Part shown: piece by piece, positions 8,873 through 17,680 of the stretch
Position numbering within the stretch: position 1 is the first letter of the stretch
How the letters are laid out: each line of letters starts with the position of its first letter
Source of the DNA: Devosia sp. Root436
Lineage (GTDB): Bacteria > Pseudomonadota > Alphaproteobacteria > Rhizobiales > Devosiaceae
Direction of reading: 5' to 3'
DNA length: 64,000 nucleotides
NCBI RefSeq assembly: GCF_001426345.1
Contig: NZ_LMEM01000009.1
Coordinates: forward strand, 698,540-762,539
Position numbers and translations under genes: made by a program
The notes under the pieces: generated by a model
Databases searched by the model: none
What the model saw: only the letters and a program-made list of their open reading frames with translations
What the model was told of the DNA's origin: nothing

Positions 8873-9328
8873 ATGCCCATCACCATCCTCATCGTTCCGC
8901 CTTTCTCCACCCTCTGCAACGCCGCCTTCGCCCTGCGCCGCGAGGTCTTCGTCTGGGAGCAGAAGGTGCCCGAGGACGAGGAAAACGACGCCGACGACCT
9001 GACCGCCACCCATTTCGTCGCCATCGCCGCGGGCGAAGTGGCGGGCACGCTCCGCCTCATCGACAAGCCCGAGCACATCAAGATCGGCCGCGTCGCCGTG
9101 CGCCAGTCCTTCCGCGGCCATGGCATCGCCAGGCAGATGATCCTCGCCGCCATGGACCATGCCCGCGCCATTGGCCGCGACCGCTTCTATCTCACCGCTC
9201 AATCGGACAAGCTGGGCATGTATGAAAAGCTCGGCTTTGTCGCCTTCGGCCCGGAATTCCAGGATGGCGGCATGCCGCACCGGGCCATGCGCAGCTATGA
9301 CCGGGACAGTGCCGCATTAACCAGTTAG
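8873..9328 (+). CDS. GNAT family N-acetyltransferase
   Basis: A compact 151-residue GNAT domain that transfers acetyl groups from acetyl-CoA to an unknown amine. Motif A is visible as IGRVAVRQSFRGHGIARQMI (near 66-85), including the R/Q-x-x-G-x-G/A pyrophosphate loop; motif B is YEKLGFVAFGPEFQDGG near 122-138. The FALRREVFVWEQKVPEDEE start resembles the ElaA/YjcF subgroup. It begins 9 bp after the peptidase gene, so the two are probably cotranscribed; a hairpin terminator follows at 9456. Confidence 0.88.
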   Translation: MPITILIVPPFSTLCNAAFALRREVFVWEQKVPEDEENDADDLTATHFVAIAAGEVAGTLRLIDKPEHIKIGRVAVRQSFRGHGIARQMILAAMDHARAIGRDRFYLTAQSDKLGMYEKLGFVAFGPEFQDGGMPHRAMRSYDRDSAALTS

Positions 9329-9455
9329 CGGCCTCTTAAGCCTGTCGCACGACGACCGTCCCCCTGCCCCGCGCTTTGCGCTATTGTCGGCGATGTCGGG
9401 AGGCCTGCGCACCAGTTTGCGCGGCGCCCAGCACAATACCGCCAGGGAGGCGGAG

Positions 9456-9487
9456 AAGGCCGGCCTCGTTGCGAGAGCCGGCCTTTT
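9456..9487 (+). terminator. Rho-independent terminator after the acetyltransferase gene
   Basis: AAGGCCGGC, a 12-base loop, then GCCGGCCTTTT: a strong GC stem followed by a short T run, 127 bp after the stop codon. The rest of the 301-bp gap to 9630 holds no gene I can support. Confidence 0.75.
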
Positions 9488-9629
9488 CAATTCCACCGCG
9501 ACAAATCGGCCCGGAACGTCTGCGCGTGTCGCTGCGTTGTCGAGACATTATGGGCCGCACGATGCGCCACCGGCAAAGTTTTGCACCGCACGGCCCGTCC
9601 ATTTCAACAATGAACCTACGGAGCCTACT

Positions 9630-10289
9630 ATGATCCGCACCCTTCTGGCCACTACAGCCCTTGCTGCGCTGCTCGCCACCGGCGCCATCGCCCAGGACGC
9701 CGCGCCTGCCGATCCGGCCGTGCCCCCGGCTACCGAAGCCCCGGCCGATCCCATGGCCCCTGCCGCTGAGCCGGCCGCTCCCGCGGCCACTGACGTCGCC
9801 CCGGCTGCTGGCGCCGATGTCGAATCCGGCGCCATGGAAGACACCGACGTCATGGAGCCCTGGGACATGTCGGCCGGCTACGTCGCCGCTGATACCGACA
9901 ATCTCGGTTCGCGCCTGATCGGCCAGCCGGTCTATTCCACAGCCGGGGACGATGCCGAGGAAATCGGCTCGATTTCCGACCTGGTCTTCAACGAAGATGG
10001 CCAGATCACGGCCGTCGTCATCGGTGTTGGCGGCTTCCTCGGCATCGGCGAAAAGGCCGTTGCGGTCGACTTCCAGTCGCTCGAATTCACCCTCGCGGCC
10101 GACAATACCGAGCGCTGGGTGCTGCCAACCACTGCCGACGCGCTGACCGCGGCTCCCGACTTCGTCTGGGAGGAAGATGAGCCGGTCGACGTGACCAGCG
10201 ATCCGGCCATGGCCCCCGCCGATCCGGCAATGGCACCGGCTGATCCGGCCGCCCCCGCCGATCCGGCTGCGGCCCCGGCAACCAACTGA
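9630..10289 (+). CDS. Exported PRC-barrel domain protein 1
   Basis: 219 residues. A Sec signal peptide (MIRTLLATTALAALLATGAIAQ) is followed by an Ala/Pro-rich low-complexity stretch to about residue 65, then one PRC-barrel (LIGQPVYSTAGDDAEEIGSISDLVFNEDG ... GVGGFLGIGEKAVAVDF near 92-150). The tail repeats ADPAMAP/ADPAAP units. PRC-barrel proteins of this exported type are small beta folds of unclear role, often linked to stress in rhizobia. I chose the ATG at 9630 because it directly starts the signal peptide; the longer open frame upstream crosses a terminator. The next gene is a paralogue. Confidence 0.82.
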   Translation: MIRTLLATTALAALLATGAIAQDAAPADPAVPPATEAPADPMAPAAEPAAPAATDVAPAAGADVESGAMEDTDVMEPWDMSAGYVAADTDNLGSRLIGQPVYSTAGDDAEEIGSISDLVFNEDGQITAVVIGVGGFLGIGEKAVAVDFQSLEFTLAADNTERWVLPTTADALTAAPDFVWEEDEPVDVTSDPAMAPADPAMAPADPAAPADPAAAPATN

Positions 10290-10310
10290 TCCCTCGCGGA
10301 TTATCCCTCG

Positions 10311-10337
10311 GATGGGCCGGCCTTCGGGCCGGCCCAT
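10311..10337 (+). other. Intergenic hairpin between the two PRC-barrel genes
   Basis: ATGGGCCGGCC-TTCG-GGCCGGCCCAT is a perfect stem with a TTCG tetraloop, 21 bp before the next ATG. There is no T run, so it may be an mRNA processing or stabilising hairpin within a bicistronic message rather than a terminator. Confidence 0.5.
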
Positions 10338-10357
10338 CTGCGTCACAGGAGACCTCA

Positions 10358-11269
10358 ATGCTGCGCCCGCTCATCACCGTCCCGGCCCTTGCCATGCTGC
10401 TGGTCGCCCCGGCCCTTGGCCAGGCCGCGCCCACCGAACTCGAGCAGAGCGGGCTGACCCCGCCCACCGTACTCTCCGAAGGCTACGCAACCGGCGGCGA
10501 AGACGTGCTGGTGACCAGCCTGCTGGGTGAAACCGTCTATGCCTCGATCGACGACGCTGCCGAGGAAGTCGGCACCATTACCGACATGGTCGTGACCTCG
10601 GGGCTCGGCATTTCGGCCGTGGTCATCAGCGTGGGCGGCTTCCTCGGCGTCGGCGAAAAGGATGTCGCGGTCGATTTTTCCCAGCTCGAATGGGCGGCGC
10701 GCGATGACGGCTCCCGCCGCTGGGTGCTGGCGACCACCGCCGAGGCCCTGGCCGCCGCTCCAGCCTTCATCTGGGCCGACAGCGAGGAGGCCACCGGCGA
10801 GCCGGCGCTCACCACCCAGCAGGAGGAAGACCAGCTGGTGGATGGCGACCCCAACAATATCGGCATCGATCCCGACTTGACCACCGACGCGCCGGAGCGC
10901 CAGACTATCGCCACGCCCCTCGACCGCAGTGGCTTCTCGCCCTTCGACGAAACCGGCCTCACCGCCGAAGACCTGCGCGGCATCGCCGTCTATGGCATCA
11001 ATGACGAACAGATCGGCGCCATCGGCGATATCGTCAGCAATCCCGACGGCAGTTTCGATGCCGTCATCGTCGATGTCGGGGGCTTCCTCGGGCTGGGCGC
11101 CAAGCCCGTCGCCGTGGGTTTCGACAATCTGGTATTTTCCGCCGACACCTTCGGCAACCGCTACCTGTTCCTCAACACCACGCGCCAGCAGCTCGAAAAC
11201 CAGCCGGCCTACGACCCAGTCACCTATGCCGGCGAACGCGAAAGCCAGCGGATGATCATCGCACCATAA
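10358..11269 (+). CDS. Exported PRC-barrel domain protein 2 (two barrels)
   Basis: 303 residues with a signal peptide (MLRPLITVPALAMLLVAPALGQA) and two PRC-barrel units, near 47-110 (LLGETVYASIDDAAEEVGTI ... VGGFLGVGEKDVAVDF) and 203-270 (AVYGINDEQIGAIGDIVSN ... VGGFLGLGAKPVAVGF). The GGFLG(I/V/L)G signature is shared with the preceding gene, showing a duplication. An acidic and Thr-rich linker joins the barrels. CACAGGAGACCTCA precedes the ATG, a good ribosome site. Periplasmic; function unknown. Confidence 0.82.
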   Translation: MLRPLITVPALAMLLVAPALGQAAPTELEQSGLTPPTVLSEGYATGGEDVLVTSLLGETVYASIDDAAEEVGTITDMVVTSGLGISAVVISVGGFLGVGEKDVAVDFSQLEWAARDDGSRRWVLATTAEALAAAPAFIWADSEEATGEPALTTQQEEDQLVDGDPNNIGIDPDLTTDAPERQTIATPLDRSGFSPFDETGLTAEDLRGIAVYGINDEQIGAIGDIVSNPDGSFDAVIVDVGGFLGLGAKPVAVGFDNLVFSADTFGNRYLFLNTTRQQLENQPAYDPVTYAGERESQRMIIAP

Positions 11270-11274
11270 GCAAG

Positions 11275-11298
11275 AAGGCCCGCATCTGCGGGCCTTTT
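11275..11298. terminator. Terminator between convergent genes
   Basis: AAGGCCCGC-ATCT-GCGGGCCTTTT lies between the plus-strand PRC gene and minus-strand fliJ. The A run on the left lets it work on both strands. Confidence 0.85.
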
Positions 11299-11317
11299 CA
11301 AAATCTCGCGCCGGCGG

Positions 11318-11731
11318 TCAGCGCTGCGAAAAGCGCAGCCGGCCGATCTCGTCATATTCGGCCTGCTCGACCTTGAGCTGCTCGGTCGCCTCGCGCTGAT
11401 GCTCGCGCTGGTCGAGCAACTCGACCTTCTTGAGGTCTTCGAGCGCTTCGGCTAGGGCATCCTGGGCCGCTTCGAGCTTGCCCTTCATGTCATTGGCGGA
11501 ATTGAGCAGGTTGTCGCGCCGCGTCAGCGCGGCCTTGGCAAAGGTCGAATAGGCAAAGTGCGCCACATCGGAAATGCCGGTCTTGGTGTGCTCGATTTCG
11601 ATCTGCTGGTCGAGTTCGGACGCCATGCGCTCGAAATCGGCAATCATCATCTCGATCTGCGCAACCTGACGGCGCTTCTCGTCCACCTGGAACTTCTTGA
11701 GCCGTATGAGGCTCTCGCTGCGCGATTTCAA
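11318..11731 (-). CDS. fliJ: Flagellar export protein FliJ
   Basis: A 137-residue, almost wholly helical coiled-coil protein (heptad-rich from about 5 to 125) with the N-terminus RSESLIRLKKFQVDEKRRQ typical of FliJ. FliJ is the stalk-like central component of the FliI ATPase ring and escorts export chaperones. It follows fliI after 52 bp on the minus strand, the usual pairing. The short sequence alone would be ambiguous among coiled coils; context makes it firm. Confidence 0.9.
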   Translation of the reverse strand: MKSRSESLIRLKKFQVDEKRRQVAQIEMMIADFERMASELDQQIEIEHTKTGISDVAHFAYSTFAKAALTRRDNLLNSANDMKGKLEAAQDALAEALEDLKKVELLDQREHQREATEQLKVEQAEYDEIGRLRFSQR

Positions 11732-11783
11732 GACCTGTACTCCTTACACATCAAGTCAGTTCCGGGACCAACACACGATCCCA

Positions 11784-13112
11784 TCAGTCTGCCGCACCCG
11801 CCTCGGCCACGATCGCTTCGAGCATTTGATAGCCCTCCGCGATTCCGGTCGTTTCTTCCCGCTCCTGCCCGAGAAAGGCCTCGAGCGCGGGATAGATGGC
11901 GATCGCGCGGTCCACTTTCGGATCTGACCCTTTCCGGTAAGCCCCCAGCCGGATCAGTTCCTCCATGTCCGAATAGATGGACATGAGCTCTCGCGCCTTT
12001 TGCAGGACCGGCCGAACATCGGCCGGAACACACCCTGGCATGGTGCGCGAAATGGACCGGAGCACGTTGACGGCGGGATACCTTCCCCGCTCGGCAATTC
12101 CGCGCTCCATTACGATGTGCCCATCAAGAATACCGCGCACGGCATCCGCAATAGGCTCATTGTGATCATCACCTTCCACCAAAACGGTAAATAGTCCGGT
12201 AATGGAACCCGTCGTCGGCGTTCCCGGCCCCGCTCGCTCCAGCAGGCGCGGCAGTTCGGTGAAGACGGTGGGCGGGTAGCCCTTGGCCGTGGGCGGCTCG
12301 CCGATGGCCAGCCCGATCTCGCGTTGCGCCATGGCAAAGCGGGTGAGGCTATCCATCATGCACAGCACGCGCATGCCCTGGTCGCGGAAATATTCCGACA
12401 GCGCCAGGCTCATATAGGCCGCCTGCCGCCGCATCAGCGCCGCCTCGTCGCTGGTGGCCACCACCACCACGGCGCGCTTCAACCCTTCCTCGCCCAGATA
12501 TTCCTGGATGAACTCATGCACCTCGCGGCCGCGTTCGCCGATCAGCCCGATGACCGCCACGTCCACATTGGTATTGCGCGCCAGCATGCTCATCAGCACC
12601 GACTTGCCGACGCCCGAGCCGGCAAAGATGCCCAGCCGCTGTCCCTCGCACACCGTGGTAAAGGTATTGAGGCACCGCACCCCCAGGTCAAGCGGATCGC
12701 CCACCCGCACCCGGTCATGCGCCAGCAATGGATTTTGCCGCAGCGGATAAGGCGTGGCGCCGCGCGCCAGCGGCCCCTTGCCGTCGATCGGCTCGCCATC
12801 GGCATTAATGACCCGGCCCAGCCAGGCTTCCGAGGGGAACGCCGCGCCGTCGTGGCGCTGGAACACCGCCTTGCAGCCCAGCCGCACGCCCGAGAGCTGG
12901 CCGAACGGCAGGCACAGCGCATGCCCGTCCTTGAAGCCGATGATTTCGGCCGCCAGCAAATCCTGGTTGACCGTCTCGATCTGCACGCGCCCGCCGACGC
13001 GCAATTCACGCACCGGCCCGACGATCTCGACGAGCAGGCCCTGCACCGATTTGACGCGACCGAACACTTCGATGTCGTCGATCGCCTCGATTGCCGAGAT
13101 CAGCGCTTTCAT
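11784..13112 (-). CDS. fliI: Flagellum-specific ATPase FliI
   Basis: 442 residues from the ATG at 13112. The Walker A loop FAGSGVGKS, Walker [21 protein letters not shown] and the GYPPTVF segment identify the F1-beta-like ATPase FliI that energises flagellar export. I prefer this start because the family's IEDIEV-like N-terminus ([16 protein letters not shown]) follows within 15 residues; the open frame extends to 13283 but those residues look unlike FliI and would run into the ctrA control region. It is cotranscribed with fliJ and diverges from ctrA. Confidence 0.95.
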   Translation of the reverse strand: MKALISAIEAIDDIEVFGRVKSVQGLLVEIVGPVRELRVGGRVQIETVNQDLLAAEIIGFKDGHALCLPFGQLSGVRLGCKAVFQRHDGAAFPSEAWLGRVINADGEPIDGKGPLARGATPYPLRQNPLLAHDRVRVGDPLDLGVRCLNTFTTVCEGQRLGIFAGSGVGKSVLMSMLARNTNVDVAVIGLIGERGREVHEFIQEYLGEEGLKRAVVVVATSDEAALMRRQAAYMSLALSEYFRDQGMRVLCMMDSLTRFAMAQREIGLAIGEPPTAKGYPPTVFTELPRLLERAGPGTPTTGSITGLFTVLVEGDDHNEPIADAVRGILDGHIVMERGIAERGRYPAVNVLRSISRTMPGCVPADVRPVLQKARELMSIYSDMEELIRLGAYRKGSDPKVDRAIAIYPALEAFLGQEREETTGIAEGYQMLEAIVAEAGAAD

Positions 13113-13545
13113 GCCGCTTGACGTATCCCTGGTGGCAAGACCCGGACTATGGTTTCCATATCCGTCGAATCGTGTCGCACTACGAATCACACAGTAACCG
13201 ATCGTTAAGCAAAAGGCGCTATTTGAGGGGTTGGCCCGGCCTGTCCGCCCCAATGCGTCGACTCCTCGCCAAACCCCTGACATAGCTGCAATTGCTTGAG
13301 TCGAAAGAGTCGGTTGAAACGACTTCTTAAACCATTTTCTTAAGAAAAATTGATAAGATTAACCCTTAAATTTCAATGACTTAGACTAAATTCATCCTAA
13401 CGCCATTTGCGTATTGCCGAACCGAATTAAACTTTGTTAACTATTTGGGCTTAGGGTTCAGTCATATCCAGTAGGGTTGGAGTGAGAAGAGCGTGTTGTT
13501 CGCTCCTCACGGGTTCCAGCAGGAACGAATGACAAGGGGAATATA
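13113..13545 (+). promoter_or_regulatory. ctrA / fliI divergent control region
   Basis: A 433-bp gap, markedly AT-rich from 13310 to 13460. It contains five GANTC sites (13167-13171, 13184-13188, 13260-13264, 13298-13302, 13307-13311), the recognition sequence of the cell-cycle methylase CcrM. TTAA half-sites occur at 13327, 13340, 13359 and 13366, and TTAA-ACTTTG-TTAAC lies at 13427-13441, differing from the CtrA consensus TTAA-N7-TTAAC only in a 6-base spacer. This fits methylation-sensitive, autoregulated ctrA transcription as in Caulobacter. Precise start sites cannot be read. Confidence 0.6.
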
Positions 13546-14253
<708 letters not shown>

Positions 14254-14274
14254 CCCGTCAGGCTCCATCGTCAC

Positions 14275-14311
14275 AAGAACCCCGCGACATCGTCGCGGGG
14301 TTCTTTGTTTT
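14275..14311 (+). terminator. Terminator of ctrA
   Basis: Perfect 14-bp stem AAGAACCCCGCGAC / GTCGCGGGGTTCTT with a 3-base loop, followed by TGTTTTC, 21 bp after the ctrA stop. Confidence 0.92.
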
Positions 14312-14559
14312 CACGCAGCTCCTGTGATCAGCCCCAGCCCACCGAGCCTGGGCTGAGCGGTGGTGACATGGGCGACATGGGCGTGCCGCTCTCGCCGTCG
14401 CGCCTTGCCGTGCTGCTCGCCACGTCCCACACAGCTGTCATCAACCAGACCGACCTGCTCTACGGCTTTATCGAGCCCTTCCTGCCGGGGGAAACGCCCG
14501 CCGGCTCATGGGTCAGTAAGCGGTTGCGAGGGAAGGCCGATGCTGGTTTCATCCCCGCC

Positions 14560-15822
14560 ATGACCCAGGATTCCGAAACCCACCGCGCCATCAATTCCGT
14601 CTGGAAAATCGAGCAGTCCCGCCTGATTGCGGGGCTGACGCGCATGGTGCGCGACATCTCGCTGGCCGAGGAACTGGCGCAGGATGCCCTGGTCATCGCG
14701 ATCAGGACCTGGCCGGAATCCGGCGTGCCGCACAATCCCGGCGCCTGGCTGATGCAGACGGCCAAGCGCCGGGCCATCGACTATTTCCGCCATCGCAAGA
14801 TGGCGGCGACCAAGCTGGAAGAGGTCGGCCGCATCATCGAGGATGACGCACCCGACCACGAAGCCGACATCATCGAAAGCCTGGACGACGAGGTCGGCGA
14901 CGACCTGCTGCGGCTGATCTTCACCTCCTGCCATCCCATCCTGCCGGCAGAATCGCGGGTGGCGCTGACCCTGCGCCTCTTGGGTGGCCTCACCACCGAG
15001 GAGATCGCCCGCGCCTTCCTTGCCGCCGAGCCCACCATCGGCCAGCGCATCGTGCGGGCCAAGAAGACCATCGCCGATGCCGGCATCCCCTTCGAGGTGC
15101 CGCGCGGCGAGGAACGTGCCGAACGGCTGAGCTCGGTACTGGGCGTGCTCTACCTCATCTTCAACGAAGGCTATTCGGCGACATCGGGCGACGATCTGAT
15201 CCGCCCCCAGCTGTGCGAAGAAGCCATGCGCCTGGGCCGCACGCTGGCCCGGCTATCGCCCGACGATTCCGAGGTCCATGCCCTTGTGGCGCTTATGGAA
15301 ATCCAGGCTTCGCGCGCCAATGCCCGCACCAACAAACAGGGCGAGCCGGTGCTGCTGCTCGACCAGGATCGCTCGCGCTGGGACCAGTTGCTGATCCGCC
15401 GCGGCCTCGCGGCGCTCGACCGCGCCACCGCGCTGGGCGGAGCGAATTTGCCCTATGCCCTGCAGGCCGCCATCGCCGCCTGTCACGCCCGCGCCCGCAA
15501 GGGCGCCGACACGGATTGGTCAAGGATTTCAGAGCTTTACGCGGTTCTGGCGCAGGTGACGCCATCGCCGGTGATCGAGCTCAACCGCGCCGTCGCCGTG
15601 TCCATGGCCGATGGCCCGGCGGCGGCTCTGGTGCTGATCGACGCTATCAAGGACGATCCGGCACTCAGGAGCTACCACCTGCTCTATGGCGTGCGCGGCG
15701 ACCTGCTCAGCAAGCTTGGCCGGCAGACCGAAGCCATGCTCGAATTCCGCCGCGCGGCGGAGCTGACCCGCAACGAACGGGAAAAAACCTATCTGCTCGG
15801 CCGTGCCGAGGCCGCGGTCTAA
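14560..15822 (+). CDS. ECF42-type sigma factor with C-terminal TPR-like domain
   Basis: 420 residues from the ATG at 14560. Region sigma-2 is near 10-80 (RLIAGLTRMVRDISLAEELAQDALV, NPGAWLMQTAKRRAIDYFRHRK) and sigma-4 near 115-175 (SRVALTLRLLGGLTTEEIARAFL, TIGQRIVRAKKTI). The long C-terminus with VLYLIFNEGYSAT and helical repeats is characteristic of the ECF42 group. Such genes normally sit beside a DGPF/YCII-domain gene; none is visible in this window. The open frame runs upstream to 14305 but starts inside the ctrA terminator. No strong ribosome site precedes 14560, and an ATG at 14368 cannot be excluded. Confidence 0.85.
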   Translation: MTQDSETHRAINSVWKIEQSRLIAGLTRMVRDISLAEELAQDALVIAIRTWPESGVPHNPGAWLMQTAKRRAIDYFRHRKMAATKLEEVGRIIEDDAPDHEADIIESLDDEVGDDLLRLIFTSCHPILPAESRVALTLRLLGGLTTEEIARAFLAAEPTIGQRIVRAKKTIADAGIPFEVPRGEERAERLSSVLGVLYLIFNEGYSATSGDDLIRPQLCEEAMRLGRTLARLSPDDSEVHALVALMEIQASRANARTNKQGEPVLLLDQDRSRWDQLLIRRGLAALDRATALGGANLPYALQAAIAACHARARKGADTDWSRISELYAVLAQVTPSPVIELNRAVAVSMADGPAAALVLIDAIKDDPALRSYHLLYGVRGDLLSKLGRQTEAMLEFRRAAELTRNEREKTYLLGRAEAAV

Positions 15823-15852
15823 ATTACACCGACATGATGCGAAGGGGATAAG

Positions 15853-16224
15853 TCAGGCGGCGAGCGAGGCGCCGGGATCGAACTTGGCTTCTAGAATGGC
15901 CCGATCGAAGGGTTTCATCATGTAGTCGCTGGCGCCCGCCTTGAGGGCCAGGGCGATGGCGCCGATGTCGTTCTCGACCGTGCAATAGACGATATGCGGC
16001 TTGTCGCCACCGACGTAAGCCCTTAGCAGCTTTAGGAATTCCAGCCCGCTCATGATCGGCATGTTCCAGTCGAGCAGGATCGCATCCGGCATTTCCTGGC
16101 GGCATTTATCGAAGGCGTCCTGCCCGTCTTCGGCTTCCTCGACGATATAGTCCATGTCTTCGAGAATGCGGCGCGCCACTTTGCGCACCACACTCGAATC
16201 ATCGACAATCAGGCAGGATTTCAT
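15853..16224 (-). CDS. Single-domain CheY-like response regulator
   Basis: 123 residues consisting only of a receiver domain: acid pair D8/D9, phosphoacceptor D52 (LLDWNMP), T near 81 and K near 103 (YMMKPFDRA). No output domain. The start at 16224 aligns with the usual MKxCLIVDDSSVVRK beginning; an ATG at 16248 has no family support. It lies about 100 bp downstream of chpT on the same strand, so it is a candidate phosphate sink or extra target of ChpT or CckA (inference). It is not obviously CpdR or DivK by wording. Confidence 0.88.
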   Translation of the reverse strand: MKSCLIVDDSSVVRKVARRILEDMDYIVEEAEDGQDAFDKCRQEMPDAILLDWNMPIMSGLEFLKLLRAYVGGDKPHIVYCTVENDIGAIALALKAGASDYMMKPFDRAILEAKFDPGASLAA

Positions 16225-16327
16225 CCCCAAAAGGCTCCGCAGAGGCAAACGCTCGCCCCGATTATGCGGTCACACTTCCTAGGAATTGGTTAGCAGACTG
16301 CTAGCATTGACGCGAGCCACGCGTGAA

Positions 16328-16996
16328 TCAGGCGGTCGCCGCCTTCGGCCTGGCGGTGAGGAAGAACATGTCGTTTTCGAGCCCGATATCGAGCTCCATG
16401 TCGGTCATACGGGCCAGGAGGCCCGTATAGAACGGCTGGATGCCGCGCGCGTCGACAAAGCCCTCTTCGGGGGTGCCCGCAAGCAGCCCGGCCGAACCTG
16501 ACGGCACCAGCGTCTTCTGGCGCTTTTCGGGATCGCTTTTCGAGGTGAACTCGAATTTCTCATTGCCGGCATCGCCCGATATCGACGCCGTCACGACCCC
16601 GCCGCGCGGCACCGACATGGCGGCGATGAGCAGCAGGTTCATGAACAGCTTGGCCTTGTGCTTGGGCAGAAGGATCAGCGGCACACTCCATTCGAGATCG
16701 GCCTTTTCGATCTCGAACAGGATACGCGCCACGCGCTCGCATTCGCGCGTATCGATATCGGTGCCCGAGGTCGAGGAGGCGCCATAGGCCAGGCGCGCGA
16801 ATTCGAGCTTGGCGCGGCTCTGCCGGGCGGCGCTGGCAATGAGGTCGCGCGCGCCTTCAGCCATTTCGCCCTGGTTGGGGTCGGCCAGCACTTCGAGCCC
16901 GTTGCCGATCGCCCCGATGGGATTGATCAGGTCATGGCAGACCCTGGAGCACAGCATGGCCGCCAGGTCCGTTGCCTTGAGCTCGATGATGTCCAT
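16328..16996 (-). CDS. chpT: Histidine phosphotransferase ChpT
   Basis: 222 residues from the ATG at 16996, which has GGAG nine bases upstream; in-frame ATGs at 17011 and 17032 lack a site. The helix LAAMLCSRVCHDLINPIGAIGNGLEVL carries the phosphorylated His (H21) in the HD-N-P context of ChpT, and the degenerate C-terminal half resembles a kinase ATPase fold without nucleotide motifs. ChpT relays phosphate from CckA to CtrA and CpdR. Its closeness to ctrA (13546) and eipA (17681) groups the CtrA pathway in one 4.7-kb region. Confidence 0.9.
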   Translation of the reverse strand: MDIIELKATDLAAMLCSRVCHDLINPIGAIGNGLEVLADPNQGEMAEGARDLIASAARQSRAKLEFARLAYGASSTSGTDIDTRECERVARILFEIEKADLEWSVPLILLPKHKAKLFMNLLLIAAMSVPRGGVVTASISGDAGNEKFEFTSKSDPEKRQKTLVPSGSAGLLAGTPEEGFVDARGIQPFYTGLLARMTDMELDIGLENDMFFLTARPKAATA

Positions 16997-17072
16997 CCCT
17001 GCAGTCTCCATAAGAATCACTTTTGCCGACATTAGAGGGTGATCGGCAGAAGTGGACAGATGAAATGCGCGC

Positions 17073-17573
17073 CTAGTTGATCGAAAGGCCCTTCGACAGG
17101 CCCGGCCAATTGGCCTCGGCCATGATCGCCGCTTCATCGGGGGAGAGGATGAAGGCCTCCCGGTTGGCGGCGGAATAGAACAGGTAGAGCCGTTGCTTGA
17201 AGACGAAATACATGGCCGGATCGCTGTCCGACACATAGCCGCGCGCCACCCCCATGGCGCCATGCCCGCCAAACTGCGGCGCGTAAATCTCCGGCGCGCT
17301 TTTGAAGATATCGCGGTTGGCAGCGGTGGCGAAGTGCCAGGGCACGTTGTTCCAGATGAACTCGAAATCTCCCCGGCCCTGCAGCGGCTCGGGCTCGGTG
17401 AAATAGCTCACCGGGTCCATGCCGTAGATGCCGATGCCGGTCAGCGGATCGGTGACGATCAGCGTCACCACCGACTGCGCCCGGGCCGGCACGAGGGCGA
17501 GCGAAACCATGCCCAATAGCGGCAAAACAAAGGCGAGCATGGTTAAGATTTGTTTAGACGTTTGCTTCATCAT
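17073..17573 (-). CDS. Exported YHS-domain protein
   Basis: 166 residues with a signal peptide (MMKQTSKQILTMLAFVLPLLG to about ARAQS) followed by a YHS-like domain: GMDPVSYFTEPEPLQG, then WHFATAANRDIFKSAPEIYAPQFGGH. YHS domains in exported proteins are associated with metal or haem handling, but the usual Cys is absent, so function is unknown. Start at 17573 or the adjacent ATG at 17570. It lies 76 bp upstream of chpT on the same strand and diverges from eipA. Confidence 0.8.
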   Translation of the reverse strand: MMKQTSKQILTMLAFVLPLLGMVSLALVPARAQSVVTLIVTDPLTGIGIYGMDPVSYFTEPEPLQGRGDFEFIWNNVPWHFATAANRDIFKSAPEIYAPQFGGHGAMGVARGYVSDSDPAMYFVFKQRLYLFYSAANREAFILSPDEAAIMAEANWPGLSKGLSIN

Positions 17574-17633
17574 TGACCCAATGATCGGCATGCCGGCGAC
17601 CAAAGTCCGCCAGCCAAAACTACGGTTCAAGCC

Positions 17634-17650
17634 TTAACGACTCCGTAACC
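17634..17650 (+). promoter_or_regulatory. Candidate CtrA box before eipA
   Basis: TTAA-CGACTCC-GTAACC matches the CtrA consensus TTAA-N7-TTAAC with one mismatch, and the spacer contains GACTC, a GANTC methylation site. It is 31 bp before the eipA ATG, in the divergent gap with the YHS gene. In Brucella eipA is reported to be under CtrA control, which supports the reading. Confidence 0.55.
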
Positions 17651-17680
17651 GCCAGCCTGCCGTCGCCCGGGGAGAATTCG

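Noticed and set aside
13113..13283. N-terminal extension of FliI
   Set aside because: The in-frame residues do not resemble FliI and would overlay GANTC-rich control DNA of ctrA; the ATG at 13112 fits the family.
14305..14559. N-terminal extension of the ECF sigma factor
   Set aside because: Begins within the ctrA terminator and precedes the normal start of the sigma-2 region; kept only as an alternative in the gene entry.
17543..17557. TTAA-N7-TTAG as a further CtrA site
   Set aside because: It lies within the signal-peptide coding region of the YHS gene and has a mismatch in the second half-site; too weak to list as a feature.
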